Shown here one piece after another: positions 27,643 to 35,976 of a stretch of DNA of 58,302 nt; position 1 is the stretch's first letter; every line of letters begins with the position of its first letter. The translations under genes and the position numbers were made by a program. Origin of the DNA: GCA-2717185 sp964474755 (GTDB lineage: Bacteria; Pseudomonadota; Alphaproteobacteria; UBA8366; GCA-2717185); the NCBI GenBank assembly GCA_964474755.1, contig CAYYUG010000017.1, forward strand, positions 1 to 58,302. The letters are read 5' to 3'. The notes beneath the pieces were generated by a model. That model saw nothing but the letters and a program-made list of their open reading frames with translations. It had not been told where the DNA came from and did not search any database.

Positions 27643-29024
27643 GCGCGAGTCCTTTCAACGATGGAGTGGTCCACACCGCTCTCCGTTTTAACCGTCAACA
27701 CTTCGCCTTTTAGGCTGTTTTTCAGGACGTCAACGATGCGACACTTAACCACGTTGCCGATCAATCGCTCTGCTGCCGTGGCATGCACCGGCTGCATATA
27801 GGGCGACCGACCCAGAATCTGGCCACCGTAGCGGCCGAGCCGCTCGAACAGAACGGGCATAGTGGTATTTTGCTTGGACTGGTTGAAGGCGGTCTGTTGA
27901 GCGCGCAATAGCTGCTGCAATGATGTTAGCCGATCGTCTTTTACCTCCGCCCGCACTTGTTGCTCGGTAGCCGCGGGTGTTCCGGGACGGGTGCTGTATT
28001 TGAATGAATAGGCTTGCGCGAAGCCGATATCGGTAACCAAACGTAGTGTTTCTGCAAACTCTTGATCAGTCTCTCCGGGATAACCGACAATAAAATCAGA
28101 AGAAAACGCGAGATCCGTACGCGCGGCGCGCAACCTATCGACAATGCGGCGATAATCATCGGCACTGTGTTTCCTGTTCATCGCTGCTAGTACTCGGTCG
28201 GAACCGGACTGAACGGGCAGATGGAGGTATGGCATCAGTTGCGGGATGTCACGATGGGCTGCCAGCAGACTATCGTCCAAGTCGCGTGGATGGCTTGTCG
28301 TATAGCGAAATCGTTCGATCTCTGGGACTGATTTTGCTAGCTTGAAGAGCAACTGGCCCAAGGTCCATTCTGTCCCATCCGGTCCCCGCCCGTGATAGGC
28401 GTTGACGTTTTGGCCCAGCAAGGTGACTTCGCGACTGCCAACGGCAGCGAGGCGCCGAGCCTCTTCTATCACCGCAGCGACCGGTCGTGACTGTTCCGCA
28501 CCACGCGTATAAGGCACAACGCAGAAGGTACAAAATTTGTCACAACCTTCTTGAATTGTAAGGAAGGCGGATACACCCTGCGAAGATATTTCCTCTGGTA
28601 GATGGTCGAACTTGTCTTCGGCAGGAAACTCGATATCGACCACTCTTTCGCCGCTTGCTCGGCTTGCGCGCGCAACCAGCTCCGGCAATCGATGGAATGT
28701 CTGGGGACCAAATACCATGTCTACGCAGTCGGCACGGTTGATGATTTCTTCTCCTTCCGCCTGACCGACGCAACCGCCCACCGCGATAATCATTCGCTCG
28801 CCGTCCGCCTCTTTGCGGCGTTTATGAGGGCGCAGCCGGCCGATTTCCGAATAGACCTTCTCCGCGGCTTTTTCTCGGATATGACATGTGTTCAGGATAA
28901 TCATGTCGGCGTTGTCAGGTGTGCCCACCGGTATATAGCCATGGGGTGCCATGACATCCGCCATTCGGGCGGAATCGTATACGTTCATCTGGCAGCCGTA
29001 GGTTTTAATATAGAGCCGTTTCAC
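27639..29024 (-). CDS. miaB: tRNA-2-methylthio-N6-isopentenyladenosine synthase MiaB
   Basis: 461-residue radical-SAM methylthiotransferase acting on A37 of tRNAs that read U-starting codons. The N-terminal cluster domain begins KRLYIKTYGCQMNVYDS with two further cysteines (NTCHIREKA; GGCVGQAEG); the radical-SAM motif CDKFCTFC lies near residue 160; a C-terminal TRAM domain follows. GTG start at 29024. First gene of the miaB–ybeZ–ybeY–corC–lnt run, 158 bases after fur. Confidence 0.95.
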   Translation of the reverse strand: MKRLYIKTYGCQMNVYDSARMADVMAPHGYIPVGTPDNADMIILNTCHIREKAAEKVYSEIGRLRPHKRRKEADGERMIIAVGGCVGQAEGEEIINRADCVDMVFGPQTFHRLPELVARASRASGERVVDIEFPAEDKFDHLPEEISSQGVSAFLTIQEGCDKFCTFCVVPYTRGAEQSRPVAAVIEEARRLAAVGSREVTLLGQNVNAYHGRGPDGTEWTLGQLLFKLAKSVPEIERFRYTTSHPRDLDDSLLAAHRDIPQLMPYLHLPVQSGSDRVLAAMNRKHSADDYRRIVDRLRAARTDLAFSSDFIVGYPGETDQEFAETLRLVTDIGFAQAYSFKYSTRPGTPAATEQQVRAEVKDDRLTSLQQLLRAQQTAFNQSKQNTTMPVLFERLGRYGGQILGRSPYMQPVHATAAERLIGNVVKCRIVDVLKNSLKGEVLTVKTESGVDHSIVERTRA

Positions 29025-29182
29025 TTGCGCACATGTCCCACCGATGCCGGAGAGGCGGGGCTTTGGATCATTTCTGCCAACAGTGTATCCGATCCAAATT
29101 TCTTAAAGCCTACAATAACATCGGTGCAAGTGAGGTTACAAGCGGCCACCATTGTCGTGCCGTTTCGGTACGGCAATGACGT

Positions 29183-29596
29183 TTAGTCCTTTTTAGATGT
29201 GACGCCGTACAGTTCAAGGCGATGGTCGACCAGCCTGTAGCCGAGCTGCTTGGCGACTTCTCGCTGTAACGCTTCGATTTCAGCGTTTTGAAACTCTATG
29301 ACCTTGCCACTTTCGATGTCGATCAGATGATCGTGGTGCGATTCCGAAACTTCCTCATAGCGCGAGCGCCCGTCGCCAAAATCATGTCGGTCGAGAATAT
29401 CATGCTCTTCGAACAGGCGGACGGTCCGGTAAACTGTCGCAATGCTGATCTTGGGATCGATATCGGTTGCCCGTTTGTGCACCATTTCGACATCGGGATG
29501 ATCATCAGATTCACCCAATACGCGAGCTATTACTCGGCGTTGGCCAGTAATTTTGAGGCCTTTCTTGTGGCACAATTCTATAATTTGATCAGGCAC
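29183..29596 (-). CDS. fur: Ferric uptake regulator family protein (Fur)
   Basis: 137-residue winged-helix metalloregulator. The DNA-binding half contains GLKITGQRRVIARVL and ISIATVYRTVRLFEEHDIL; the metal site HHDHLID follows, then the dimerisation part. It lacks the C-terminal CxxC pairs of zinc-rich Fur, as in many alphaproteobacterial Fur/Mur. The GTG at 29596 has GAGGA four bases upstream and gives normal length; the frame is open to a TTG at 29659, which I think is too early. Whether it senses iron or manganese cannot be told. Confidence 0.9.
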   Translation of the reverse strand: MPDQIIELCHKKGLKITGQRRVIARVLGESDDHPDVEMVHKRATDIDPKISIATVYRTVRLFEEHDILDRHDFGDGRSRYEEVSESHHDHLIDIESGKVIEFQNAEIEALQREVAKQLGYRLVDHRLELYGVTSKKD

Positions 29597-29708
29597 TACG
29601 TCCTCGCTTAAACCGAGTCCTCCAAACAAGTGCTCGGCAAGCCACCAATATAGTGGCAATGCGCTTGAACGACCATTGTGATCTGGTCAATTAAACCAAG
29701 TCAACTAA

Positions 29709-30140
29709 TTAGCTGCTCCCGCTTTGCCGCGGCCGAGTGCCCAGACCTATGGCTTTGGCAAGTTTGCTGCGCTGCTTGGCGTAGTTTGGTGCGACCATGG
29801 GGTAGTCGCTCGCCAAGCCCCAGCGTTCCCGATATTCATCTGGCGTCATGTTGTATGCTGTTTTCAGGTGCCGCTTCAGCATCTTGAGCTTCTTGCCGTC
29901 TTCCAGGCAAATGATGAATTCAGGCGTAACCGATTTGCGAAGCGAAACGGCCGGAGTTGGCCGTACACCCTGCGCCTCAGGCCCTTTGTCTAAATTCGAC
30001 AGAGTCTTGTATACCTGCTCAATCAAGTTTGGCAGATCCGACATCGCCACTGTGTTGTTGGAGACGTGCGCAGCGACTATCTCGGTTGTAAGTCCAAGAA
30101 CCTCACTTGTTTTGGCATCTAAATTGCTGGCGTCAGACAT
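29709..30140 (-). CDS. MucR/Ros-family global transcriptional regulator
   Basis: 143-residue alphaproteobacterial regulator. The Ros/MucR zinc-finger-like domain is clear: ICLEDGKKLKMLKRHLKTAYNMTPDEYRERWGL, read here in two parts (about residues 80–112), followed by YPMVAPNYAKQRS. The second Cys of the classic finger is Asp, a common variant. MucR proteins are H-NS-like silencers of AT-rich DNA that often control surface polysaccharides and virulence or symbiosis genes. ATG 30140 (MSDASNLDAKT) is chosen over an upstream in-frame start. The upstream DNA is very AT-rich. Confidence 0.9.
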   Translation of the reverse strand: MSDASNLDAKTSEVLGLTTEIVAAHVSNNTVAMSDLPNLIEQVYKTLSNLDKGPEAQGVRPTPAVSLRKSVTPEFIICLEDGKKLKMLKRHLKTAYNMTPDEYRERWGLASDYPMVAPNYAKQRSKLAKAIGLGTRPRQSGSS

Positions 30141-30194
30141 TGTATCTACACCCATGCGCCTTATCTTTTGAGTAGTTCGCCGTATAGCCGGCAT

Positions 30195-30357
30195 CTTTTG
30201 CTAGTTAGTGACAACAAGATATGACTTATTTACATTCAACTTATTTTTAAGTTCAAAATACATCACCCTCATTCGACTAAATGTCAAGTAAAATTAGCAT
30301 ATTCGATCTATACATTATCAGATTATGACTCTAACTCTGTAAAATATTACAATTAAA
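30195..30357. promoter_or_regulatory. AT-rich region upstream of mucR
   Basis: About 160 bases of strongly AT-rich DNA between the mucR and rimI genes, with many T–A steps and an inverted repeat AACTT-x6-AAGTT (about 30238–30253). MucR-type proteins are known to bind such DNA and regulate their own genes, so this is a candidate autoregulatory site; that is inference. Confidence 0.4.
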
Positions 30358-30852
30358 TTAACTTTGGCCCCCCATATTTTCTAGGCGTTTGCGCAAAACC
30401 AATGCAGTTAACCGATCACCAACAGCATTGCGGTAGTATTCGGGTCTTTGACCTATCACTTTGTATCCATATTTTCTATAAAGGGCCCGGCCTGCGCAAT
30501 TGTCGATTCCTACTTCAAGGAAGACGCTGTAGGCGCCCCGAACACGAGCGATCTTCTCCATAGTGGCCAACAATGCGGTGCCGACACCAGTTCTTTGGAA
30601 CATGTGTGCAACCCCGATACTGAAGACCTCCGCTTCGTCGGCAGCATTTCGCGCTAGCACGTAGCCGACTGGTGAATCGTTTCTGTCGTGACGAACTTTT
30701 GCAATAAGGCCCCACGTTCCCGGTGGTTGCAGATATTGCTCGATTGTTAGTCTCGGGTTGATACTGTCAAAGCTTTCGGCATAGATCTTGGCCATGGCGT
30801 CGAAATCGCCTGGCCTGACGAAGTTAACCGAAATACCATCGCCGTCGGTCAA
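30358..30852 (-). CDS. rimI: GNAT N-acetyltransferase, RimI-like
   Basis: 164-residue GNAT-fold protein. The acetyl-CoA site is VFSIGVAHMFQRTGVGTALL (motif A; the usual Q/R-x-x-G-x-G/A is QRTGVG), followed by VFLEVGIDNCAGRALYRKYGY. RimI acetylates the N-terminus of ribosomal protein S18. The call rests on the match plus position: its start overlaps the tsaB stop by four bases, and tsaB–rimI is a widely conserved pair. It is longer at the N-terminus than E. coli RimI. Confidence 0.85.
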   Translation of the reverse strand: MTDGDGISVNFVRPGDFDAMAKIYAESFDSINPRLTIEQYLQPPGTWGLIAKVRHDRNDSPVGYVLARNAADEAEVFSIGVAHMFQRTGVGTALLATMEKIARVRGAYSVFLEVGIDNCAGRALYRKYGYKVIGQRPEYYRNAVGDRLTALVLRKRLENMGGQS

Positions 30853-31529
30853 GAGGGTAGTGTACCTGGCAGACGCGTGACCGGTGGCCGCAGGTATAGA
30901 GCACCGGGTAGCGTCAGGGCCGCGTCAGGGCAGGCTGTGAAGCGCTCGCAGCCGATCGTGGCCACAAGCGCAGCATCTGGCAATACAGGTCCCTGCGCTA
31001 CGACTCGAACGCGTGTTGGGTCGTTCAACGCTGAGACCACGATTTCACGAGCGTTGCCGGCAACGATAATTGGCCCGTCTGGCAGCGTGTGGGCAATTTC
31101 TGACGGCATCACTGCGGCGGGATCGTTCATCGGTAAACATCCGGGGTCGAAGAGCTGCAAATAGATATCAGTACGTTTCGTGTCCAAAGCGACCAGGAGC
31201 GGAATTTTTCGGGACGGATGCGCCCGCGCAACCGTTTCCAAGGTCGTGACGCCTACCAGTGGAAGTCCTGCAGCAAGCGCTAAACCACGCGCGCTTGCGA
31301 GACCTATCCGCAGGCCGGTGAAGCCGCCTGGCCCAACTGTCGTGGCGATTAGATTCAACTCTGTAAAACTGACGCCTGCCTCGGCCATCACGTCTCTGAT
31401 GATCGGCATAAGACGCTCGGCATGGCCGCGTTTTAAGGTTTCGAAACGATATCCGGTGACTAGTCCGTCCCGGAGAACCGCTGCTGAACATGCGTCAGTC
31501 GCCGAATCGAGTCCCAACACAAGGGTCAT
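30849..31529 (-). CDS. tsaB: t6A biosynthesis protein TsaB
   Basis: 226-residue actin-like ASKHA protein that partners TsaD in forming threonylcarbamoyladenosine on ANN-decoding tRNAs. The start region MTLVLGLDSATDACSAAVL and VGPGGFTGLRIGLASARGLALA are diagnostic. ATG 31529 is chosen; the open frame runs 32 codons further upstream but would overlap the neighbouring gene. Its partner tsaD is also in this window (50.3–51.4 kb). Confidence 0.93.
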   Translation of the reverse strand: MTLVLGLDSATDACSAAVLRDGLVTGYRFETLKRGHAERLMPIIRDVMAEAGVSFTELNLIATTVGPGGFTGLRIGLASARGLALAAGLPLVGVTTLETVARAHPSRKIPLLVALDTKRTDIYLQLFDPGCLPMNDPAAVMPSEIAHTLPDGPIIVAGNAREIVVSALNDPTRVRVVAQGPVLPDAALVATIGCERFTACPDAALTLPGALYLRPPVTRLPGTLPS

Positions 31530-31548
31530 ACGCAACAGTCCTTTTGGC

Positions 31549-32145
31549 TTAAAGCAGTGTGCAAACCTCTTCGAACGCGAAACGTGGGCTGCGCGGGAAC
31601 AACTTGGATGTGTCACCGTAACCAAGATTGCAAAGGAAATTGGAGCGTATTTTTGTATCTTTGAAGAACTCCGCGTCTACTACATTGTTTTCGAACCCGG
31701 ACATCGGGCCAACATCTAAGCCAATAGCGCGGCAGGCAAGCATGAAGTATGCGCCCTGCAAGCTGCCGTTACGCATGGCGGTGGTATCGATTAAAGCCTG
31801 ATTACCGGTAAACCAGGACCGTGCATCGTCATGCGGAAACAGAAAATCAAAATGCTCATAGAATTCATAGTCGTTGGCGATAATGGCAGTGACTGGTGCG
31901 TTCATAGTCTTGTCAAAATTGCCGCTGCTTAGCGCCGGTTCCAGCCTTTTCTTCTCTTCAGCTGTCTGAACGAATATTATTCGCATCGGGGAGCAGTTCG
32001 CGCTCGTCGGACCCATCTTGGCGATGTCAAACGCCGCGCGCAGGGTCTCTTGCGAGACCGGTTTGTCGAGCCAGCCGTTGTGGCTGCGGGCCTTGCGAAA
32101 CAATAAGTCGCAGGCCGCTTCGTCGAGAACAGGTCTGTCGGTCAT
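31549..32145 (-). CDS. Nitroreductase-family protein, malonic semialdehyde reductase (RutE)-like
   Basis: 198-residue flavin-binding nitroreductase fold. The N-terminal FRKARSHNGWLDKPVS and MGPTSANCSPMRIIFV carry the FMN-contact Arg/Ser/Asn positions; GPMSGFENNVVDAEFF and CNLGYGD are typical of the RutE/YdfG-related branch that reduces malonic semialdehyde to 3-hydroxypropionate. No other uracil (rut) genes are nearby, so the physiological substrate is uncertain. It lies 19 bases upstream of tsaB and is divergent from the deacetylase gene. Confidence 0.85.
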   Translation of the reverse strand: MTDRPVLDEAACDLLFRKARSHNGWLDKPVSQETLRAAFDIAKMGPTSANCSPMRIIFVQTAEEKKRLEPALSSGNFDKTMNAPVTAIIANDYEFYEHFDFLFPHDDARSWFTGNQALIDTTAMRNGSLQGAYFMLACRAIGLDVGPMSGFENNVVDAEFFKDTKIRSNFLCNLGYGDTSKLFPRSPRFAFEEVCTLL

Positions 32146-32237
32146 CTTTTGCTCCGGATTAGTGATTTCATAATTTGGGGCGCGCTATATACATAGTTGC
32201 ACATTACTTGAGAGAATTGGCCATATGGCGCTAAAAT

Positions 32238-33299
32238 ATGAATGTGATTAAGTGCTTGCATGATTTCTGTGTAAAACTCAACTGGGTGGCGCGCTGCTGC
32301 TTATCGTTCGCAATATTTGTTGGCATGTTTGCGGCGGAGGTCGCGTCCGCTGGTAGCGGTGTGGTGGTCATGTACCATCGCATTGGCGAAGAGATGGACT
32401 TCTCCTCAACCAGTGTTTCGATAGAACAGTTTGAATCGCATGTCTCGCTCCTCGAAAATCAAAAATACACAGTCTGGCCCTTGGAAAAACTGAGCAGGGC
32501 TTTGCGGTCCGGTGAGACAATCCCGGACCATACCATCGCTATTACATTCGACGATGCGTACCGCACGATATACGACATCGCATGGCCCCGCCTCAAACGG
32601 GCCGGTATGCCATTTACCATCTTTGTCGCCACGAAGTCCGTTGATAGTGGCGCTTCTGGGTTCATGTCATGGGATCAAATTCGGGAGATGACGGTCGATG
32701 GGGTGACAATTGGGAACCATACGCACACTCACCTGCATATGGTGAAAGCCTCACTTGAGCATAATCGCCAGGAGATCCGTCGCGCCCGCCGGCGTCTTTT
32801 CGAGGAGCTATCTATCAATCCACGGCTGTTTGCCTATCCTTATGGCGAAGCGAGTAGTGAAGTGCGAGACCTTGTGATCGCTGAGGGATTTGAGGCGGCG
32901 TTCGGCCAGCATTCCGGCGTTGCCCATAGTGATGATGATATATTTTACATACCGCGATTCACATTTAATAAACAGTACGGCGATCTTTTGCGGTTCCGGC
33001 GGGCGGTGAACGCGATGCCGCTACCGGTGGAGGATATCACGCCAGCCGATCCGCTCATTGCTACAAATCCCCCCGCTTTCGGCTTCAGCGTCAGCGCCGA
33101 TATGCGTGGACTACACCAATTGGCTTGCTATCATTCGCGGTTTGGTAAAGTTGATCTCATGCGGCTAGGCGAGCGGCGCATCGAAATCCGTTTTGCCGAA
33201 CCGTTCCGCACGGGACGTTCACGACTGAACTGCACGTTGCCAGGTCCAAACGGTCGCTGGCGTTGGTTTGGGCGGCAATTCTATGTTACGCCAGGATGA
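32238..33299 (+). CDS. Polysaccharide deacetylase (NodB domain)
   Basis: 353-residue predicted exported enzyme with an N-terminal hydrophobic segment (about 17–35). The NodB-type deacetylase domain has motif 1 with the catalytic Asp pair ITFDDAYRTIYD, motif 2 GNHTHTHLHM (H-x3-H metal ligands), and motif 3 RLFAYPYGEAS. The domain is preceded by VVMYHRIGEEMDF, typical of the PgaB-like branch. The C-terminal 100 residues look beta-rich and unassigned. It likely removes acetyl groups from a surface or cell-wall glycan. No strong ribosome site precedes ATG 32238. Confidence 0.88.
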   Translation: MNVIKCLHDFCVKLNWVARCCLSFAIFVGMFAAEVASAGSGVVVMYHRIGEEMDFSSTSVSIEQFESHVSLLENQKYTVWPLEKLSRALRSGETIPDHTIAITFDDAYRTIYDIAWPRLKRAGMPFTIFVATKSVDSGASGFMSWDQIREMTVDGVTIGNHTHTHLHMVKASLEHNRQEIRRARRRLFEELSINPRLFAYPYGEASSEVRDLVIAEGFEAAFGQHSGVAHSDDDIFYIPRFTFNKQYGDLLRFRRAVNAMPLPVEDITPADPLIATNPPAFGFSVSADMRGLHQLACYHSRFGKVDLMRLGERRIEIRFAEPFRTGRSRLNCTLPGPNGRWRWFGRQFYVTPG

Positions 33300-33361
33300 T
33301 AATCTCAGATTACGGCTTGGCCCGCCCGGTTTCTGAAAAAGATTAAATGACACTGTTTTTC

Positions 33362-34402
33362 CTACGCATCGGGGCGGAACTCTAGATACGCATCGCCGAG
33401 CTGGGCTCCATCGAGTGCGCGAAGATCATTCTTTTCGATGATATGGCGAAGCAGGTCGACATACACTTTGCCCTTCTCAGAATATTTAATCAGCGTGCCC
33501 GCAATCGCGTGGCTATCGATCGGCGTTTTATCGCGCCGGAAATACGCGCGCAAATCCCGAAACCCCTTATAGGCGCGGTGGGTGTTAAGATTGCGCAAAT
33601 AGGACTCCACCGATTTGCTCAAATTTTCGAAAGATCGCACCTTGTGGGTCATTCCCACTTTGCGTTCCTTCGGCACCATACCGGCATGGTTTTTGGTCGT
33701 CCACTGGCCAAACGGCGCATTGCCTTCTTGCGCGAAGCGTGAACGCCCCCAACCACTTTCGATCGCCGCCTGAGCCAGGGCGAGAGAGACAGGTACAGTA
33801 TCGACTCGTAAAGACAGGGCGGCAAAATCGCACGGTTTAACCCGATATTCGTTGCAGAGTGATTTAAACCACATTGCCTCCTCTGCAACGAGGGCTTGCC
33901 CTTTCTCGACCGTAGGCTGCAATGAAAGCATGCGGGTCCGTTGTTGCCGTACGCGTTGATTCGCTTGCAGGACATAGGGAAGCATATAGCGCAAGAACAC
34001 GGCCTTGCGATCCTGTGCCCGACGTATCTGAGAAATATCGTATGGTAGCGAGGCGAGCTGCAGTCGAGGTACTGCCACCTGGCCGCGACGCACGGCATCC
34101 AACTCATAGCCAGCGCTGGTGAAGGCATCTTTGACCTTGGCAACGGACGCCAGAATGCGAGCGGTATCGGGTTTTGCCAACGTCTTCGAGTGGCTGACCT
34201 GCGAACGACCCGTCACTCTAACCTGGTTGTCTTGGTCCCAGGAAAGCAACAGATCGTCCTTCACCGAAATGGTCAAGGATAGGAGTAACCCACCCACCGC
34301 AATCGCGCTGACGCTCAACCGAACTTCAGGCACCTTCTTTGAAATACGCTCTAAGGATATCACTGTTCGTGACCGTTTGTGTCGCTCCGTGTTTCCACCC
34401 AC
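33362..34402 (-). CDS. Bax-like glucosaminidase domain protein
   Basis: 346-residue predicted membrane-anchored or exported protein: a basic N-terminus and a hydrophobic segment (VRLSVSAIAVGGLLLSLTI, about 27–46), a helical middle part, and a C-terminal mannosyl-glycoprotein endo-beta-N-acetylglucosaminidase-like domain (LAQAAIESGWGRSRFAQEGN, candidate catalytic Glu in AIESGWG; MTHKVRSFENLSKSVESYL). This matches the Bax/LytD-type peptidoglycan glucosaminidases, so it probably trims the cell wall. It converges with the deacetylase gene, 62 bases apart. Confidence 0.85.
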   Translation of the reverse strand: MGGNTERHKRSRTVISLERISKKVPEVRLSVSAIAVGGLLLSLTISVKDDLLLSWDQDNQVRVTGRSQVSHSKTLAKPDTARILASVAKVKDAFTSAGYELDAVRRGQVAVPRLQLASLPYDISQIRRAQDRKAVFLRYMLPYVLQANQRVRQQRTRMLSLQPTVEKGQALVAEEAMWFKSLCNEYRVKPCDFAALSLRVDTVPVSLALAQAAIESGWGRSRFAQEGNAPFGQWTTKNHAGMVPKERKVGMTHKVRSFENLSKSVESYLRNLNTHRAYKGFRDLRAYFRRDKTPIDSHAIAGTLIKYSEKGKVYVDLLRHIIEKNDLRALDGAQLGDAYLEFRPDA

Positions 34403-34437
34403 CGTTACTTAACATCAGCTTTTCGTCGAAATTTAAC

Positions 34438-34995
34438 CTAGAGTGCTGCCCGAACTTCGACGACTTCGGGGATGTAGTGCCGAAGCATATTCTCAATTCC
34501 CATTTTTAAAGTTGCTGTCGAACTGGGGCACCCAGCGCAGGCACCCCGCATTTCGAGGTAGACTACACCCTCGTCGAAACCGTGGAACGTGATATCGCCA
34601 CCGTCTTGTGCCACGGCTGGGCGAACTCGCGTATCAAGTAGTTCCTTAATTTGCGAAACGACTTCATTATCTACTTCGCTGTCAGACGGCGTTTCTGCCT
34701 GACCTGCGTCAGTCATTACGGGTTTGCCTGTGGTGAAATGCTCCATGATAGCGCCGAGCAGTGCGGGCTTCATTACAAACCAGTCCTGATCGTGTGCTTT
34801 CGTGATGGTAATGAAATCGTGACCGAAAAATACCGCCGCGACGCCACTTACTGCGAACAAGGCTTCTGCCAATGGCGCCCGTCCGCGAGCATCGGCAGGG
34901 TTGGTGAAATCCGCTGTTCCCGACTCCAGAACGGTCTGTCCCGGCAGGAACTTCAGTGTCGCTGGATTCGGCGTTTCTTCAGTTTGAATGAACAC
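34438..34995 (-). CDS. NifU-like Fe–S cluster scaffold/carrier (NfuA type)
   Basis: 185-residue protein with an N-terminal Nfu_N domain (MFIQTEETPNPATLKFLPG) and a C-terminal NifU domain holding the cluster-binding CxxC in MRGACAGCPSSTATLKMGIE. It carries Fe–S clusters to target enzymes such as MiaB, which is also encoded here. This two-domain form is standard in alphaproteobacteria and mitochondria. The upstream DNA (to 35.2 kb) is AT-rich and would hold its promoter. Confidence 0.94.
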   Translation of the reverse strand: MFIQTEETPNPATLKFLPGQTVLESGTADFTNPADARGRAPLAEALFAVSGVAAVFFGHDFITITKAHDQDWFVMKPALLGAIMEHFTTGKPVMTDAGQAETPSDSEVDNEVVSQIKELLDTRVRPAVAQDGGDITFHGFDEGVVYLEMRGACAGCPSSTATLKMGIENMLRHYIPEVVEVRAAL

Positions 34996-35235
34996 TGGGT
35001 ATCACTCCTATAACGCTTTTCTCTTTGTATTAAAAAATGGTCGAATTGATGCTTTTTATCAAGCCAATTTCATCCATCTCACTGTGGTGTTGAACTAATA
35101 TTGTGTAAAAATCTACCTTCATAATGTATTTATTACAATGTGTTACCACAAAAAAAGAATAAAATTATTCTCTAAAAATGGCAAAATGTTTTTTGTTGAT
35201 GAAGCGAAATTCGGTCGGTGAATTGACTCATTAGT
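34996..35235. other. AT-rich non-coding DNA upstream of the nfu gene
   Basis: About 240 bases, strongly AT-rich, with no protein-like frame. It contains a small palindrome AGAATAA-AA-TTATTCT (around 35155–35170). It probably holds the promoter of the nfu gene. Confidence 0.45.
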
Positions 35236-35624
35236 CTATTTCGCCACCGCAGACTTTAAGCTCAGAATGGTGATCTGCTGGCCGTTATTTGCTGCAATCG
35301 CGTTAATTACCTCGTCGCTCAGGTAACCCGGTACCCGTGTAATAGGGACGCAAAACTGGTTTACCCCAAGGCGTAGGAGGTATTCGACGATCGGTCAGGG
35401 GCCACCACCACAGATGCTTGTACCGAGGACGAGCATTTAAATCGAAGGTTTCCTTGCCGAGCAGTTTTTCGAGTTCCTCGCGATGGACCCCTTCTCAAAG
35501 GCATTAAAGAGGGCATCTTGACGGACCGTTCAATAACTTCTTTAGGTAACCGCTGTATCAGCTCTTTTGCTTCCTCCCACCTTTTCTCGCGCATGATCTC
35601 TTCGACTGTCATGAAATGCTGCAA
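35236..35624 (-). pseudogene. Probable gene remnant, unrecognised family
   Basis: Protein-like stretches appear on the – strand in successive different frames. First EEIMREKRWEEAKELIQRLP (from an ATG at 35612 or 35624), then QDALFNAFEKG, then REELEKLLGKETFDLNARP. Next comes a frame with MLVLGTSICGGGP, which has a TGA and then continues PIVEYLLRLGVNQFCVPITR … to LSLKSAVAK and a TAG at 35236–35238. No single frame is open across the locus. This looks like one or two genes broken by several frameshifts and a nonsense codon. I do not recognise the family. Confidence 0.45.
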
Positions 35625-35976
35625 CTACTTCGGTTGCTGGACATGAAGCAAAGCGATACATCCGCCTGAAGTTTATGCGTGCAGGCAATCGTAATGAGGT
35701 GGAACCTTCTTCTATTCTCTGTCGTCGACATCAAGAAGGACGACCCGCTATTCCTTTGACGCGTTGCTGTGGTAACAGCGATATAAAATCGTTCATTAAA
35801 AAATTAAATTGTCGACCGGTTCGTCCGTTTTGCATCGGTGCCCGGGCCCTCATTTTGAATGCTTTTCTATGTCAGGGAGTTTGGAGGATGAGACTAGCGC
35901 TAATCGTGCTGCGGGAAATATGGCGTGGATGTTTGATTTCCCGCATGATCCACTTGAAGTGGATGTGTAGGATGCC
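35625..35976. other. Gap before the amidase; possible 33-codon leader ORF
   Basis: About 350 bases. The only protein-like item is a short + frame at 35869–35970 (MSGSLEDETSANRAAGNMAW…EVDV, 33 residues) ending six bases before the amidase ATG, without a good ribosome site of its own. It may be a leader peptide or the tail of a lost gene. Nothing else is seen. Confidence 0.3.
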
